Below, piece after piece: positions 14,858 to 22,037 of a stretch of 22,037 nucleotides of DNA (position 1 is the stretch's first letter; every line of letters begins with the position of its first letter). The translations under genes and the position numbers were made by a program. Source of the DNA: Gammaproteobacteria bacterium (GTDB taxonomy: Bacteria > Pseudomonadota > Gammaproteobacteria > Pseudomonadales > Halieaceae); assembly GCA_018222695.1 (NCBI GenBank), contig JAAEZV010000003.1:1-22037 (forward strand), given 5' to 3'. Under the pieces are notes generated by a model that saw only the letters and a list, made by a program, of their open reading frames with translations, was not told the origin of the DNA and did no database searches.

Positions 14858-15649
14858 ATGACAAATGCGGTGTTGATGGATTTGGCGGTGGGGCTGGCCA
14901 GCGGTGCGGTCAAAGTGGTGGACCTGAGTGTGACTCTCTCACCCGACACGCCTATTCTGGAGTTGCCTGAAGAATTCGGTTGGGGCAAGTCCTGGCCGTT
15001 TTCGAAAGAGGAAATCTCTCGTTACGACGATCGAGGACCCGCGTGGTATTGGAACAATATCAAGTGTGGTGAGCACACCGGCACCCATTTCGACGCGCCG
15101 GTGCATTGGGTGACGGGCCAGGATCTGCCGGATAACGCAACCGACACGCTGCCTCCGGAACGGTTTGTCGGCCCCGCCGTGGTCATCGATGCTGTTGCCG
15201 AAGCAGAGAATGACCCCGATTTTTTAATGTCGCTCGATTTTTTAAAATCTTGGGAGTCGGAAAACGGCACCATTCCTGACGGCGCCTGGGTGCTGTACCG
15301 CACCGATTGGTCAAAAAAAGGATCTAAAGAGGCTTACCTCAATAAAGACGAGACCGGCGGCCATACCCCGGGCTGGGATCCCGAAACGGTCGCTTTCTTG
15401 GCCCAAGAGCGGAACATCATAGGGGTGGGGGTCGAGACTGTGGGTACCGATTCCGGGCAGGCGGCAGGTCAGGACCCCATGTTTCCCTGCCATAACCTGA
15501 TGCACGGCGCCAATAAATGCGGTTTGGCGAGCCTCAGCAATCTCGATCAGCTCCCTACAACGGGCGCTATTCTCATCGCGGCGCCACTGAAAATTGAACA
15601 GGGATCAGGCAGTCCCTGTCGCGTAATCGCGCTGGTGCCTCAGGGCTAA
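14858..15649 (+). CDS. Cyclase-family metal-dependent amidohydrolase (isatin hydrolase / kynurenine formamidase-like)
   Basis: This 263-residue cyclase-family protein carries the metal motif HTGTHFDAPVHW (73-84), which matches HxGTHxDxPxH. The C-terminal third, GVGVETVGTDSGQ then CHNLMHGANKCGLASLSNLDQLP and PLKIEQGSGSP, resembles isatin hydrolases more than the shorter (about 210-residue) KynB formamidases. The family hydrolyses amide or lactam bonds such as isatin to isatinate or formylkynurenine to kynurenine, using Mn or Zn. AGGAG lies 7 bases before the ATG. It is the first gene of the plus-strand operon, and the next gene starts 15 bases after its stop. Its job is probably to open a ring or cleave an amide produced upstream; the real substrate is unknown. 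Confidence 0.86.
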   Translation: MTNAVLMDLAVGLASGAVKVVDLSVTLSPDTPILELPEEFGWGKSWPFSKEEISRYDDRGPAWYWNNIKCGEHTGTHFDAPVHWVTGQDLPDNATDTLPPERFVGPAVVIDAVAEAENDPDFLMSLDFLKSWESENGTIPDGAWVLYRTDWSKKGSKEAYLNKDETGGHTPGWDPETVAFLAQERNIIGVGVETVGTDSGQAAGQDPMFPCHNLMHGANKCGLASLSNLDQLPTTGAILIAAPLKIEQGSGSPCRVIALVPQG

Positions 15650-15664
15650 TGCAGGACTCATCCG

Positions 15665-17851
15665 TTGGCTGAACGATCCTTCACTGAGGAAGTCAAAAAG
15701 CTCCGCGCCGGGGACGGTGAGGTGTTCAAGGGTGAGGGTATTCTTGCGATCACCAAGGCGCTGCTTCAGTCTGGCGTGTCTTATGTAGGCGGCTATCAGG
15801 GGTCTCCTATCTCGCACTTGATGGATGTGCTCAACGATGCACAGGATATCCTCGGTGATTTAGGCGTTCACTTCGAAGCCAATGGCTCCGAAGCCACTGC
15901 GGCGGCCATGCTGTCGGCATCTATTAACTACCCGCTGCGCGGCGCCGTGACCTGGAAGTCGACGGTGGGTACCAACGTCGCGTCTGATGCACTGTCAAAC
16001 CTAGCCTCTTCCGGGGTGACCGGTGGAGCCATGGTGATCGTGGGTGAGGATTACGGTGAGGGCTCAAGCATCATGCAAGAGCGCAGCTATGCGTTCGCCA
16101 TGAAGGCGCAAATGTGGCTCCTGGACCCGCGACCCAACCTGCCTAGTATCGTCGACATGGTGGAAAAGGGCTTCGAGCTATCTGAGGCCTCGAACACACC
16201 GATCTTCTACATGATGCGCATCCGAGGCTGTCATGTGACGGGTGAATTTGTGGCGCGGGATAATGTGGCTCCGGCCTACCACAGTCAGGCTCCCGTAACC
16301 CCAAATCGCGAGCCAGAGAAAATTATCTTGCCGCCGTTTGTATACGCGCAGGAGCGCGAAAAAATTGCTCAGCGCCTGCCGGCGGCCATTCGCTTTGTCG
16401 AGGAGCATGCGCTCAATGAGGTTTTTCCTGGGCGATATGATTCGGTCGGGATTATCACCTGCGGAGGCTCATACAACACGGTGATTCGCGCCTTGCAGCG
16501 CCAGGGACTGGCCGACATATACGGCGAGACCGATATCCCCATTTATTGCCTGAATGTTGCTTACCCGCTGATTCCTGATGAGCTCGTCCAATTTTGTGCC
16601 GGTAAAGAGCAGGTGCTGGTGCTGGAGGAAGGGCAGCCTGAATACATTGAGCAAGGCATCCAGACGGTGCTTCGCCGTCAGGACGTGCAAACCCGCGTTT
16701 ACGGCAAGGACATCATGCCGATGGCCGGTGAGTACACGGGGCAGGTGATGTTGGAGGGTATTACCCGATTTATTAGGGAGGCATCGCGAGAAGACATCCC
16801 TCTGAAGCTGTCGCTTGAGGCGGTGCTGGGTACTGAGACGCCTGTGTCACATGAAGATATCAGCCGATTGATGGCTGAGTTGCCGCCTCGACCCGCCGGT
16901 TTGTGCACGGGCTGCCCCGAACGCCCGCTGTTCTCTGCTATCAAACAGCTGCAAGAAGAGATGGGGCCTTTTCACATCTCCTCAGATATTGGCTGCCATT
17001 CTTTTGCCACCGCTGCGCCCTTCAATCTGGGCAATACCATTATGGGTTATGGCCTCTCATTGGCGAGCTCTTCGGGGATGCGCCACGCGCTGCCACACAA
17101 GGCGATCAGCATCATGGGGGACGGTGGTTTCTGGCACAACGGTCTGACCAGCGGCGTCACCAGTGCGGTATTCAATGAGCATGACGGCTTATTGATTGTG
17201 ATCGACAACGGCTACTCGGCTGCTACCGGTGGGCAGGATATTCCATCATTGGTGGAACCCAATCTCATCGCCACTACCCTGGATGCCAGTCAACCTAAAC
17301 GTGACAGCTGGCAGACTATCGAGGATGCCTGTCGCGGCGCCGGGGTGAAATGGATTCGGACGGTGAGCACCTACAATATTGCCGCCATGAAAGAGACTCT
17401 GCGCTCGGCCCTGACGACCGATGCACCCGGGCTCAAGGTGGTGGTGGCGGAAGGCGAATGCATGCTGAATCGTCAGCGCCGGGTCAAGCCTTTGATCCGG
17501 CAGGCAGTATCTGAAGGCCGGCGCGTGAAGCGCGCCCGCTTTTATATCGACCCAGAGACTTGTACTGGCGATCACGGCTGTATCCGACTGTCGGGTTGCC
17601 CTTCTTTGACTATCCGGGAGAATCCCGACCCTTTGCGCTCGGATCCCGTGTCCTACGTTGACAACAGCTGTGTTGGTTGCGGCGTCTGCGGGACCAACGC
17701 GCACTCTGCAGTGCTTTGCCCCTCTTTCTCCCGCGTGGAGCTTGTTGACAATCCTACGGCGTGGGATCGACTGCTCAACTCGACACGGGTTCGCATTCGC
17801 GAGTGGTGGCGGGCGCGTGATCGGAAGCGTATGGCGCAACGGCAGTTCTGA
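15665..17851 (+). CDS. Indolepyruvate:ferredoxin oxidoreductase-like protein, alpha subunit
   Basis: This 728-residue protein has the 2-oxoacid:ferredoxin oxidoreductase layout. A pyrimidine-binding domain comes first (about 20-200, YQGSPISHLMD). CTGCPERPLF follows near 413. A thiamine diphosphate domain has GDGGFWHNG near 485 and DNGYSAATGGQ. A C-terminal ferredoxin domain has C-x2-D-x2-C-x5-CP starting at 633 and CVGCGVC starting at 669. These enzymes turn an aryl-pyruvate or other 2-oxoacid plus CoA into acyl-CoA and CO2, reducing ferredoxin. The start is TTG with AGGA 8 bases upstream, 15 bases after the cyclase gene. Its stop overlaps the beta gene start (TGATG). True indolepyruvate activity is not shown; the family name is inherited. 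Confidence 0.88.
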   Translation: MAERSFTEEVKKLRAGDGEVFKGEGILAITKALLQSGVSYVGGYQGSPISHLMDVLNDAQDILGDLGVHFEANGSEATAAAMLSASINYPLRGAVTWKSTVGTNVASDALSNLASSGVTGGAMVIVGEDYGEGSSIMQERSYAFAMKAQMWLLDPRPNLPSIVDMVEKGFELSEASNTPIFYMMRIRGCHVTGEFVARDNVAPAYHSQAPVTPNREPEKIILPPFVYAQEREKIAQRLPAAIRFVEEHALNEVFPGRYDSVGIITCGGSYNTVIRALQRQGLADIYGETDIPIYCLNVAYPLIPDELVQFCAGKEQVLVLEEGQPEYIEQGIQTVLRRQDVQTRVYGKDIMPMAGEYTGQVMLEGITRFIREASREDIPLKLSLEAVLGTETPVSHEDISRLMAELPPRPAGLCTGCPERPLFSAIKQLQEEMGPFHISSDIGCHSFATAAPFNLGNTIMGYGLSLASSSGMRHALPHKAISIMGDGGFWHNGLTSGVTSAVFNEHDGLLIVIDNGYSAATGGQDIPSLVEPNLIATTLDASQPKRDSWQTIEDACRGAGVKWIRTVSTYNIAAMKETLRSALTTDAPGLKVVVAEGECMLNRQRRVKPLIRQAVSEGRRVKRARFYIDPETCTGDHGCIRLSGCPSLTIRENPDPLRSDPVSYVDNSCVGCGVCGTNAHSAVLCPSFSRVELVDNPTAWDRLLNSTRVRIREWWRARDRKRMAQRQF

Positions 17852-19338
17852 TGTCCCGAGACGACGGGACCATCAACATGGTGATCGCTGCCCTCGGTGG
17901 TGAGGGCGGTGGGGTACTCACTAATTGGCTCATCACGGCAGCGGAGCGGAGCGGCTGGTGGTGTCAGAGCACCTCGCTTGCGGGGGTGGCGCAGCGGACC
18001 GGCGCCACGATTTATTACCTCGAGTTTATGCCACGACTAAACGGTATGTCTCCTCCTGTAATGTCACTGTTCCCAGCACAGGGAGATATTGATATAGCGG
18101 TGGCCTCGGAAATTGCCGAGGCGGGGAGAATGATCAGTCGTGGTTTTATTTCCCCCGATAAAAGCGTGCTGATTGCCTCTGATCATCGGGTTTTCGGTAT
18201 TACAGAGAAAAGTGCCACTGGCGATGGGTCGGTAGACCGGGATCTCATCCTCGAGATGGGTGAGCGCTATGGCAGAGCTTTCATTCATTTCGATATGTCA
18301 GAAATTGTTCAGCGGCACGGCACTGTTATCTCGGCTGCCCTGTTGGGCGCGATCGCGGGCAGTGGTGCGCTACCTTTTGAGCAGAGCTATTTCCGAGATC
18401 TGCTCGCATCCGGCGGCAGTGCGGAGGCGAATCTCGCAGCCTTTGATGAGAGTTTTCGCCGGGCCCAGTCTGGCGGTGTCGGCGAGTATGTGCCTCCTGA
18501 GATAAAGGCCTTCTCGCTGCCAGAAGCGAGTAACGCGCTCGGCGAGCGCTGGTTGCCGCGCATAGCGGATTTGCCAGCAGCACTGCAGGAAATGGCCTAC
18601 CACAGCGTGAACAGACTGATCGATTATCAGGACGAGGCCTACGCGGAAGAGTGGTTGAGCCGTGTGTCAGCTCTAATGGATCGCGATCTGGATCGAGAAA
18701 GCTACTCTCTCGCCCAAGAGGCCGGGAGACACCTGGCACTCTGGATGGCGTTTGAAGACATACCGCGCGTTGCGCAACTTAAAGTGCGCCCAGACAGAGA
18801 GTCCATGATTCGATCAGAGGTCAAAGCGGCCGCGGGTCAGCCCGTCGCAGTGGCTGAATTTTTTCACCCGCGGATTGAGGAGGTGGCGGCCTTGCTCCCA
18901 GTGAGTTGGGGGTCAGCATTGCTGAGGTCACAGACTGCAAAGCGCTGGTTGAGTCGACTCCTTGGGCCCAGAACGTTGAGAACGGACCGTGTCAGCATGC
19001 AAGTATTGTTGCGTGGTCTAGCGAGCGTTCGTCGCTTTCGGCGGTCTACGTTCGGCTATGCGCATGAGCGAAAAATGATCGACCGATGGTATGACGCGGT
19101 ACTGTCTGCTGATGGGCAAGACATGGCTATGGCGATAGCGGCGCTCGGCGGGATGGTGAAGGGTTACGGCGAGACCCGTTATCGCACGACATCGCGGCTG
19201 ATGCAGATCCTGGATTATCTTGAGCATTCATGTGGCAGCGACCCATCCACTATTGCCTCTCTTCACCTGGCGGCCATGGAGCCTGACTCAGACTTCGAGC
19301 CGGGTGAAGTGGTGCCTTCAAATCTGGAGCCTGCTTGA
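17851..19338 (+). CDS. Indolepyruvate oxidoreductase beta-subunit family protein
   Basis: This 495-residue protein begins with the gamma-type domain of 2-oxoacid:ferredoxin oxidoreductases: AALGGEGGGVLTNWL at about 13-27, TSLAGVAQRTGATIYYLEF at about 41-59, and SLFPAQGDIDIAVASEIAEAGRM. The classical beta subunit ends near 200 residues. Here some 290 more residues follow, mostly helical and ending in a region rich in Arg, which I match to the C-terminal extension of the large beta-subunit family (DUF6537 type); I cannot assign it a function. It overlaps the alpha gene by one base (TGATG), so the two are translationally coupled and surely form one complex. Its stop overlaps the next start (TTGA). 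Confidence 0.84.
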   Translation: MSRDDGTINMVIAALGGEGGGVLTNWLITAAERSGWWCQSTSLAGVAQRTGATIYYLEFMPRLNGMSPPVMSLFPAQGDIDIAVASEIAEAGRMISRGFISPDKSVLIASDHRVFGITEKSATGDGSVDRDLILEMGERYGRAFIHFDMSEIVQRHGTVISAALLGAIAGSGALPFEQSYFRDLLASGGSAEANLAAFDESFRRAQSGGVGEYVPPEIKAFSLPEASNALGERWLPRIADLPAALQEMAYHSVNRLIDYQDEAYAEEWLSRVSALMDRDLDRESYSLAQEAGRHLALWMAFEDIPRVAQLKVRPDRESMIRSEVKAAAGQPVAVAEFFHPRIEEVAALLPVSWGSALLRSQTAKRWLSRLLGPRTLRTDRVSMQVLLRGLASVRRFRRSTFGYAHERKMIDRWYDAVLSADGQDMAMAIAALGGMVKGYGETRYRTTSRLMQILDYLEHSCGSDPSTIASLHLAAMEPDSDFEPGEVVPSNLEPA

Positions 19339-20342
19339 ATCAGGCCGATCAATTTTGGCCGCGGGACATAGCGGCCGGTGTCGCGCTCAGCGTTGTACTT
19401 TCTCTGGCTGCTTATGCCATATCCTACCGATATGGCGCACCAGCCATGCTGATGGGGCTGCTGCTGGGGTTATCGTGTCACTTTCTCAGTGAGTCAGACC
19501 GTTTTACGCAGGGCTTGGTGTGGGCGTCGGGTCCCTGCCTTAGGTTTGGGGTGGCATTGCTAGGACTCAGGTTGAGTGTGGGTGAGGTCGCCATACTCGG
19601 GTGGCCGGCGGTCATGGCTGTCTGTGCTGCAGTGTTTATGACGCTGGCTTTTGGCGTCTTGTGGGCACGAGTGCTCGGTTGTGGCCGAGATTTGGGTTTA
19701 CTGACTGGAGGTGCCGTGGGAATCTGCGGCGCCTCAGCGGCGATGGCAATCAGCGCGGCGCTTCCCGAATCTGAAACAAAGCAGCGGTACACCTTGTTCA
19801 CGGTTATCGGAGTGACCACCTTTAGTACCGCCGCAATGGTTTTCTATCCGATCGCCGGTGATTGGCTACAGTTCAGCTCGACAGACATGGGGTTTTTTAT
19901 CGGAGCGACCATTCATGATGTCGCTCAGGTAGTGGGGGCGGGGTACAGTGTCTCTCTAGAAACGGGCGACCTCGCTACTTTTGTGAAGCTATTGCGCGTG
20001 GCCATGCTTGTTCCGATCGTGATGGCCATTGCATTCTTATGCCGTATTTCCTTGCGCGCACATGAGGCCCGCCAGTCTTCCCCAGTATCTTTCCCCATTT
20101 TCTTGCTCGGCTTTATCGCATTATTTCTGCTGAACAATACGGTTGCGCTGCCCGGTGCGTTAACCCAAGGAGTAGCTCACCTTGCTACGGGGCTATTGCT
20201 ATTGGCAGTGACGGCGCTTGGCGTTCGGACTTCGCTGAGTGAAGTGGCATCGATTGGCTGGCGACCGATCATCCTGCTGGGTGGGGAGACGCTCTTTCTT
20301 GCTGCAACAATTGCTGGTTTATTGCTGCTGGGGATCGTCTGA
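19335..20342 (+). CDS. YeiH/TauZ-like inner-membrane protein (putative sulfate exporter family)
   Basis: This 335-residue, strongly hydrophobic protein has about ten membrane segments. Family features are GAPAMLMGLLLGL near the start, a LRFGVALLGLRLS segment, GGAVGICGASAAMAI in the middle and GATIHDVAQVVGAG, the most conserved loop of UPF0324/YeiH. Family members are predicted exporters; TauZ is linked to sulfate release in taurine degradation, but transport is hardly tested. The start is TTG at 19335, 5 bases after GGAG and overlapping the previous stop as TTGA, so it belongs to the oxidoreductase operon. Its job there is unclear: it may export an anion or acid formed in the pathway. Its last 24 bases overlap the convergent MaoC-like gene. 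Confidence 0.87.
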   Translation: MNQADQFWPRDIAAGVALSVVLSLAAYAISYRYGAPAMLMGLLLGLSCHFLSESDRFTQGLVWASGPCLRFGVALLGLRLSVGEVAILGWPAVMAVCAAVFMTLAFGVLWARVLGCGRDLGLLTGGAVGICGASAAMAISAALPESETKQRYTLFTVIGVTTFSTAAMVFYPIAGDWLQFSSTDMGFFIGATIHDVAQVVGAGYSVSLETGDLATFVKLLRVAMLVPIVMAIAFLCRISLRAHEARQSSPVSFPIFLLGFIALFLLNNTVALPGALTQGVAHLATGLLLLAVTALGVRTSLSEVASIGWRPIILLGGETLFLAATIAGLLLLGIV

Positions 20343-20828
20343 GGCTTTGGGCTGCCGTTCGGCAAGAATATCGATCTCGAATTGCATCACCTTGTTGTTG
20401 TATTGGTTAAACGCCTCGTTGCGTGATCGAATCAAGCCCCATTTTTCCCTGATTACTCGGTCTGGCTTGGCGATAATTTCGTAGGTATAGGTCAGCGTAT
20501 GTCCGGGCCGCACGGGCTCGAGCCAGTGAAGGTCGTTGATGGCTACGCCCGCACCGTTTCTACGGCCGTCGTTAACGCCTTGCGCATAAACCTCCATATA
20601 GTCGACCATTTTGCGCATCCACATAGCCGTCACTAGCCAAGGGCTGGCGACCAGGCCTTGCCGATGGTTGAGCCGAGCCTGGTCAGGGTCGGTTGACTCG
20701 GGCCTGGGGTCAAATGTCTCTGCGAATTCAACGATTTCCAGCTCGCTGAAGGTATGCGAGCCAAAAACATGAAACTCGCCTACCGGCAGATCTTCAAACC
20801 ATCTGTCTCGAAGATACAGGTCGGTCAT
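20319..20828 (-). CDS. MaoC-like hotdog protein lacking the catalytic histidine
   Basis: With ATG at 20828 it has 169 residues and begins at the conserved WFEDLPVGEFHVFGSHTFSE. An upstream in-frame start would add 27 basic residues that overlap the preceding gene. The active-site segment reads FDPRPESTDPD: Asp40 is kept, but the residue four further along in the D-x4-H pair is Ser45 instead of His. The following SPWLVTAMWMRKMVD and LHWLEPVRPGHTL match other MaoC proteins. The gene overlaps the previous one by ATGA, so both are translationally coupled. A structural partner of the neighbouring intact MaoC protein is the best guess. The 3' end overlaps the convergent YeiH-like gene by 24 bases. 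Confidence 0.82.
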   Translation of the reverse strand: MTDLYLRDRWFEDLPVGEFHVFGSHTFSELEIVEFAETFDPRPESTDPDQARLNHRQGLVASPWLVTAMWMRKMVDYMEVYAQGVNDGRRNGAGVAINDLHWLEPVRPGHTLTYTYEIIAKPDRVIREKWGLIRSRNEAFNQYNNKVMQFEIDILAERQPKASDDPQQQ

Positions 20829-21277
20829 GTCGACGCCGCCAGTGCCGGTTCGCTTGCGATGGCCGCGGTTGCGGTCATCGTTGCCACAACTGCGCCGTTT
20901 CCGTTGCAAACTTGGATTTCGAGTCTCTGGCGACGTGTGTCGGGAATGGGGCTTTCTTCAAGTGATTCGCCCAAAGCGACGCGAACCCTTATTTGGTCGT
21001 TCACAAAAGTTGGCTGGCTCCACTTCAGCTGACTGACCGAGGTCATTTCCACAAAGGGCAGTCCGTTGTCTAGCAAAGTCTCTATGACGAGTCGTGTTGC
21101 CAAAGCCGCGATGTGCCAGCCGCTGGCGCACAGGCCCCCGAATATAGATTGATCTGCCGCATCGGCATCCAAATGGTAGGGTTGAGGGTCGAACCGTGAA
21201 GCGAAGGCCACAATGGCGCTTTTATTCAGGTCGATGCTGTTGCTTTCCAAGTGGTCGCTAGGGGAGGGGGTAGCCAA
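20825..21277 (-). CDS. MaoC-like hotdog hydratase with intact catalytic pair
   Basis: This 150-residue protein has the active-site segment FDPQPYHLDAD with Asp30 and His35 (D-x4-H), followed by FGGLCASGWHIAA and SQLKWSQPTFVNDQIRV. The N-terminus is short: the usual FEDLxxG beta-strand is hardly present. The start is TTG at 21277 and lacks a clear ribosome-binding site, so it is uncertain. It begins 87 bases after the acyl-CoA dehydrogenase stop and overlaps the next MaoC gene by four bases. In beta-oxidation-like routes it would hydrate the enoyl-CoA made by the dehydrogenase. Confidence 0.82.
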   Translation of the reverse strand: MATPSPSDHLESNSIDLNKSAIVAFASRFDPQPYHLDADAADQSIFGGLCASGWHIAALATRLVIETLLDNGLPFVEMTSVSQLKWSQPTFVNDQIRVRVALGESLEESPIPDTRRQRLEIQVCNGNGAVVATMTATAAIASEPALAAST

Positions 21278-21364
21278 AATAACGCTCTGTAATGACGAGG
21301 AGTCGCCATTCTAACCCGAAGTCATATTCGGGATTCGACCGCCTCTGTCTTGCGAAACACGCTG

Positions 21365-22036
21365 CTAGGCGTGGTTGGCGATGGTCTGCCTCGCAATGAT
21401 AGTGGTCTGAACTTCGCTGGCGCCCTCATAAATCCGGAGCGCGCGAATGTCCCGATACAAAGCCTCAACAATGTAGCCCTTGGTGACGCCTTTGCCGCCA
21501 TGCAGTTGCACTGCAGCGTCAATGACTTGCTGTGCGGTTTCGGTGGCGTGGTATTTGGCCATCGCCGCCTCGCGGGTAACCCGCTCCGCGGCGCAGTCTT
21601 TGGTCCACGCAGCGCGATACACCAGTAGCGCGCTACTGTCGACACCCAGCGCCATCTCACCGATTTTGGCCTGCACAAGCTGAAGATCTCCCAGCTTGCC
21701 GCCAAAGATGTTGCGCTCGGCGGTGTAGTCGAGCGTCTCGTCCAGCGCGCGTCGGGCCATGCCTAACGCTGCGGCAGCGACGGTAGAGCGAAAAACATCT
21801 AGCGTTGCCATTGCAATGCCGAAGCCTCTGCCTTCCTCGCCTACCAGATGTGCTCTTGGTATTCGGCAGTCACTGAAGGTCAGGGTGCCAAGAGGATGGG
21901 GTGCTACCAGATCGATGCGTTCGGTGACCTCGAACCCGGGTGTGCCTGCTTCGACAACAAAGCAGCTGATGCCTTTTGCACCTCCGGTGTCGTCGGTGCG
22001 CGCGAAGACGGTATAAAAATCAGCGATACCGGCATT
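21365..22036 (-). CDS. Acyl-CoA dehydrogenase, 5' part beyond the window
   Basis: The minus-strand frame stays open from the window edge to the stop at 21365, giving 223 residues of the C-terminal half. The first readable residues, [16 protein letters not shown], are the conserved middle domain. Later come [74 protein letters not shown] and IIARQ. The Glu in YEGASE is the catalytic base position of the SCAD/MCAD group. The enzyme would use FAD to make a 2,3-double bond in an acyl-CoA ester, passing electrons to ETF. An ATG at 21811 is internal, not the start. It is followed by two MaoC-like genes, which fits dehydrogenation then hydration. Confidence 0.9.
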   Translation of the reverse strand, partial: NAGIADFYTVFARTDDTGGAKGISCFVVEAGTPGFEVTERIDLVAPHPLGTLTFSDCRIPRAHLVGEEGRGFGIAMATLDVFRSTVAAAALGMARRALDETLDYTAERNIFGGKLGDLQLVQAKIGEMALGVDSSALLVYRAAWTKDCAAERVTREAAMAKYHATETAQQVIDAAVQLHGGKGVTKGYIVEALYRDIRALRIYEGASEVQTTIIARQTIANHA

Positions 22037-22037
22037 G

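Noticed and set aside
17246..17839. 197-codon open frame antisense to the IorA-like gene
   Set aside because: It is a shadow of a clear coding sequence on the other strand; the translation shows no known fold, and no ribosome-binding site is evident.
20829..20909. Extended N-terminus (27 residues) for the second MaoC-like protein of the pair
   Set aside because: The extra part is basic, overlaps the preceding gene heavily, and the ATGA overlap at 20825-20828 gives the usual MaoC start.

Overview
The window reads as a catabolic, nutrient-uptake region of a heterotrophic gammaproteobacterium, probably a marine one of the OM60/NOR5 (Halieaceae) type. I infer this from the two TonB-dependent receptors with LEEVVV/LEEIVVTARKRE boxes, the mix of flavin monooxygenases, MaoC hydratases and acyl-CoA dehydrogenase, and moderate GC by eye. 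I see no rRNA, tRNA, CRISPR array, transposase or phage gene. All readable genes look intact; the first and last genes run off the window.

Left half (1-12464): a TonB receptor (partial), an NADPH:quinone-type reductase, an FAD-dependent monooxygenase and a short-chain dehydrogenase, all on the minus strand. Then come a TetR regulator (+), a LysR regulator (-), and a plus-strand unit of a second TonB receptor followed by two tandem exported metallo-beta-lactamase-fold hydrolases. Three copies of one palindrome (CCATACG-N4-CGTATGG) sit in front of the monooxygenase, between the dehydrogenase and tetR, and in front of the second receptor. Two of these lie directly against TTGACA-N17-TA(G/A)TTT promoters. 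The simplest reading is one TetR regulon for taking up and oxidising an unknown hydrophobic, perhaps cyclic, compound.

Right half (12503-22037): a luciferase-like flavin monooxygenase (-), a MaoC hydratase (+), a Rid-family protein (-), and a tight plus-strand operon. That operon holds a cyclase-family (isatin hydrolase/kynurenine formamidase-like) amidohydrolase, the alpha and beta subunits of an indolepyruvate:ferredoxin oxidoreductase-like enzyme, and a YeiH/TauZ-like membrane protein. Facing it is a minus-strand unit of an acyl-CoA dehydrogenase (partial) and two overlapping MaoC-like genes. The enzyme order suggests a route in which a heterocycle or aromatic amide is oxygenated, opened by amide hydrolysis, converted from 2-oxoacid to acyl-CoA, and degraded by beta-oxidation-like steps. 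A second, AT-rich palindrome with common half-site spacing lies in the two divergent promoter regions here, and a weaker copy lies in front of the first TonB receptor.

The substrate of neither half can be read from the sequence. Function names are at family level; pathway statements are inference.
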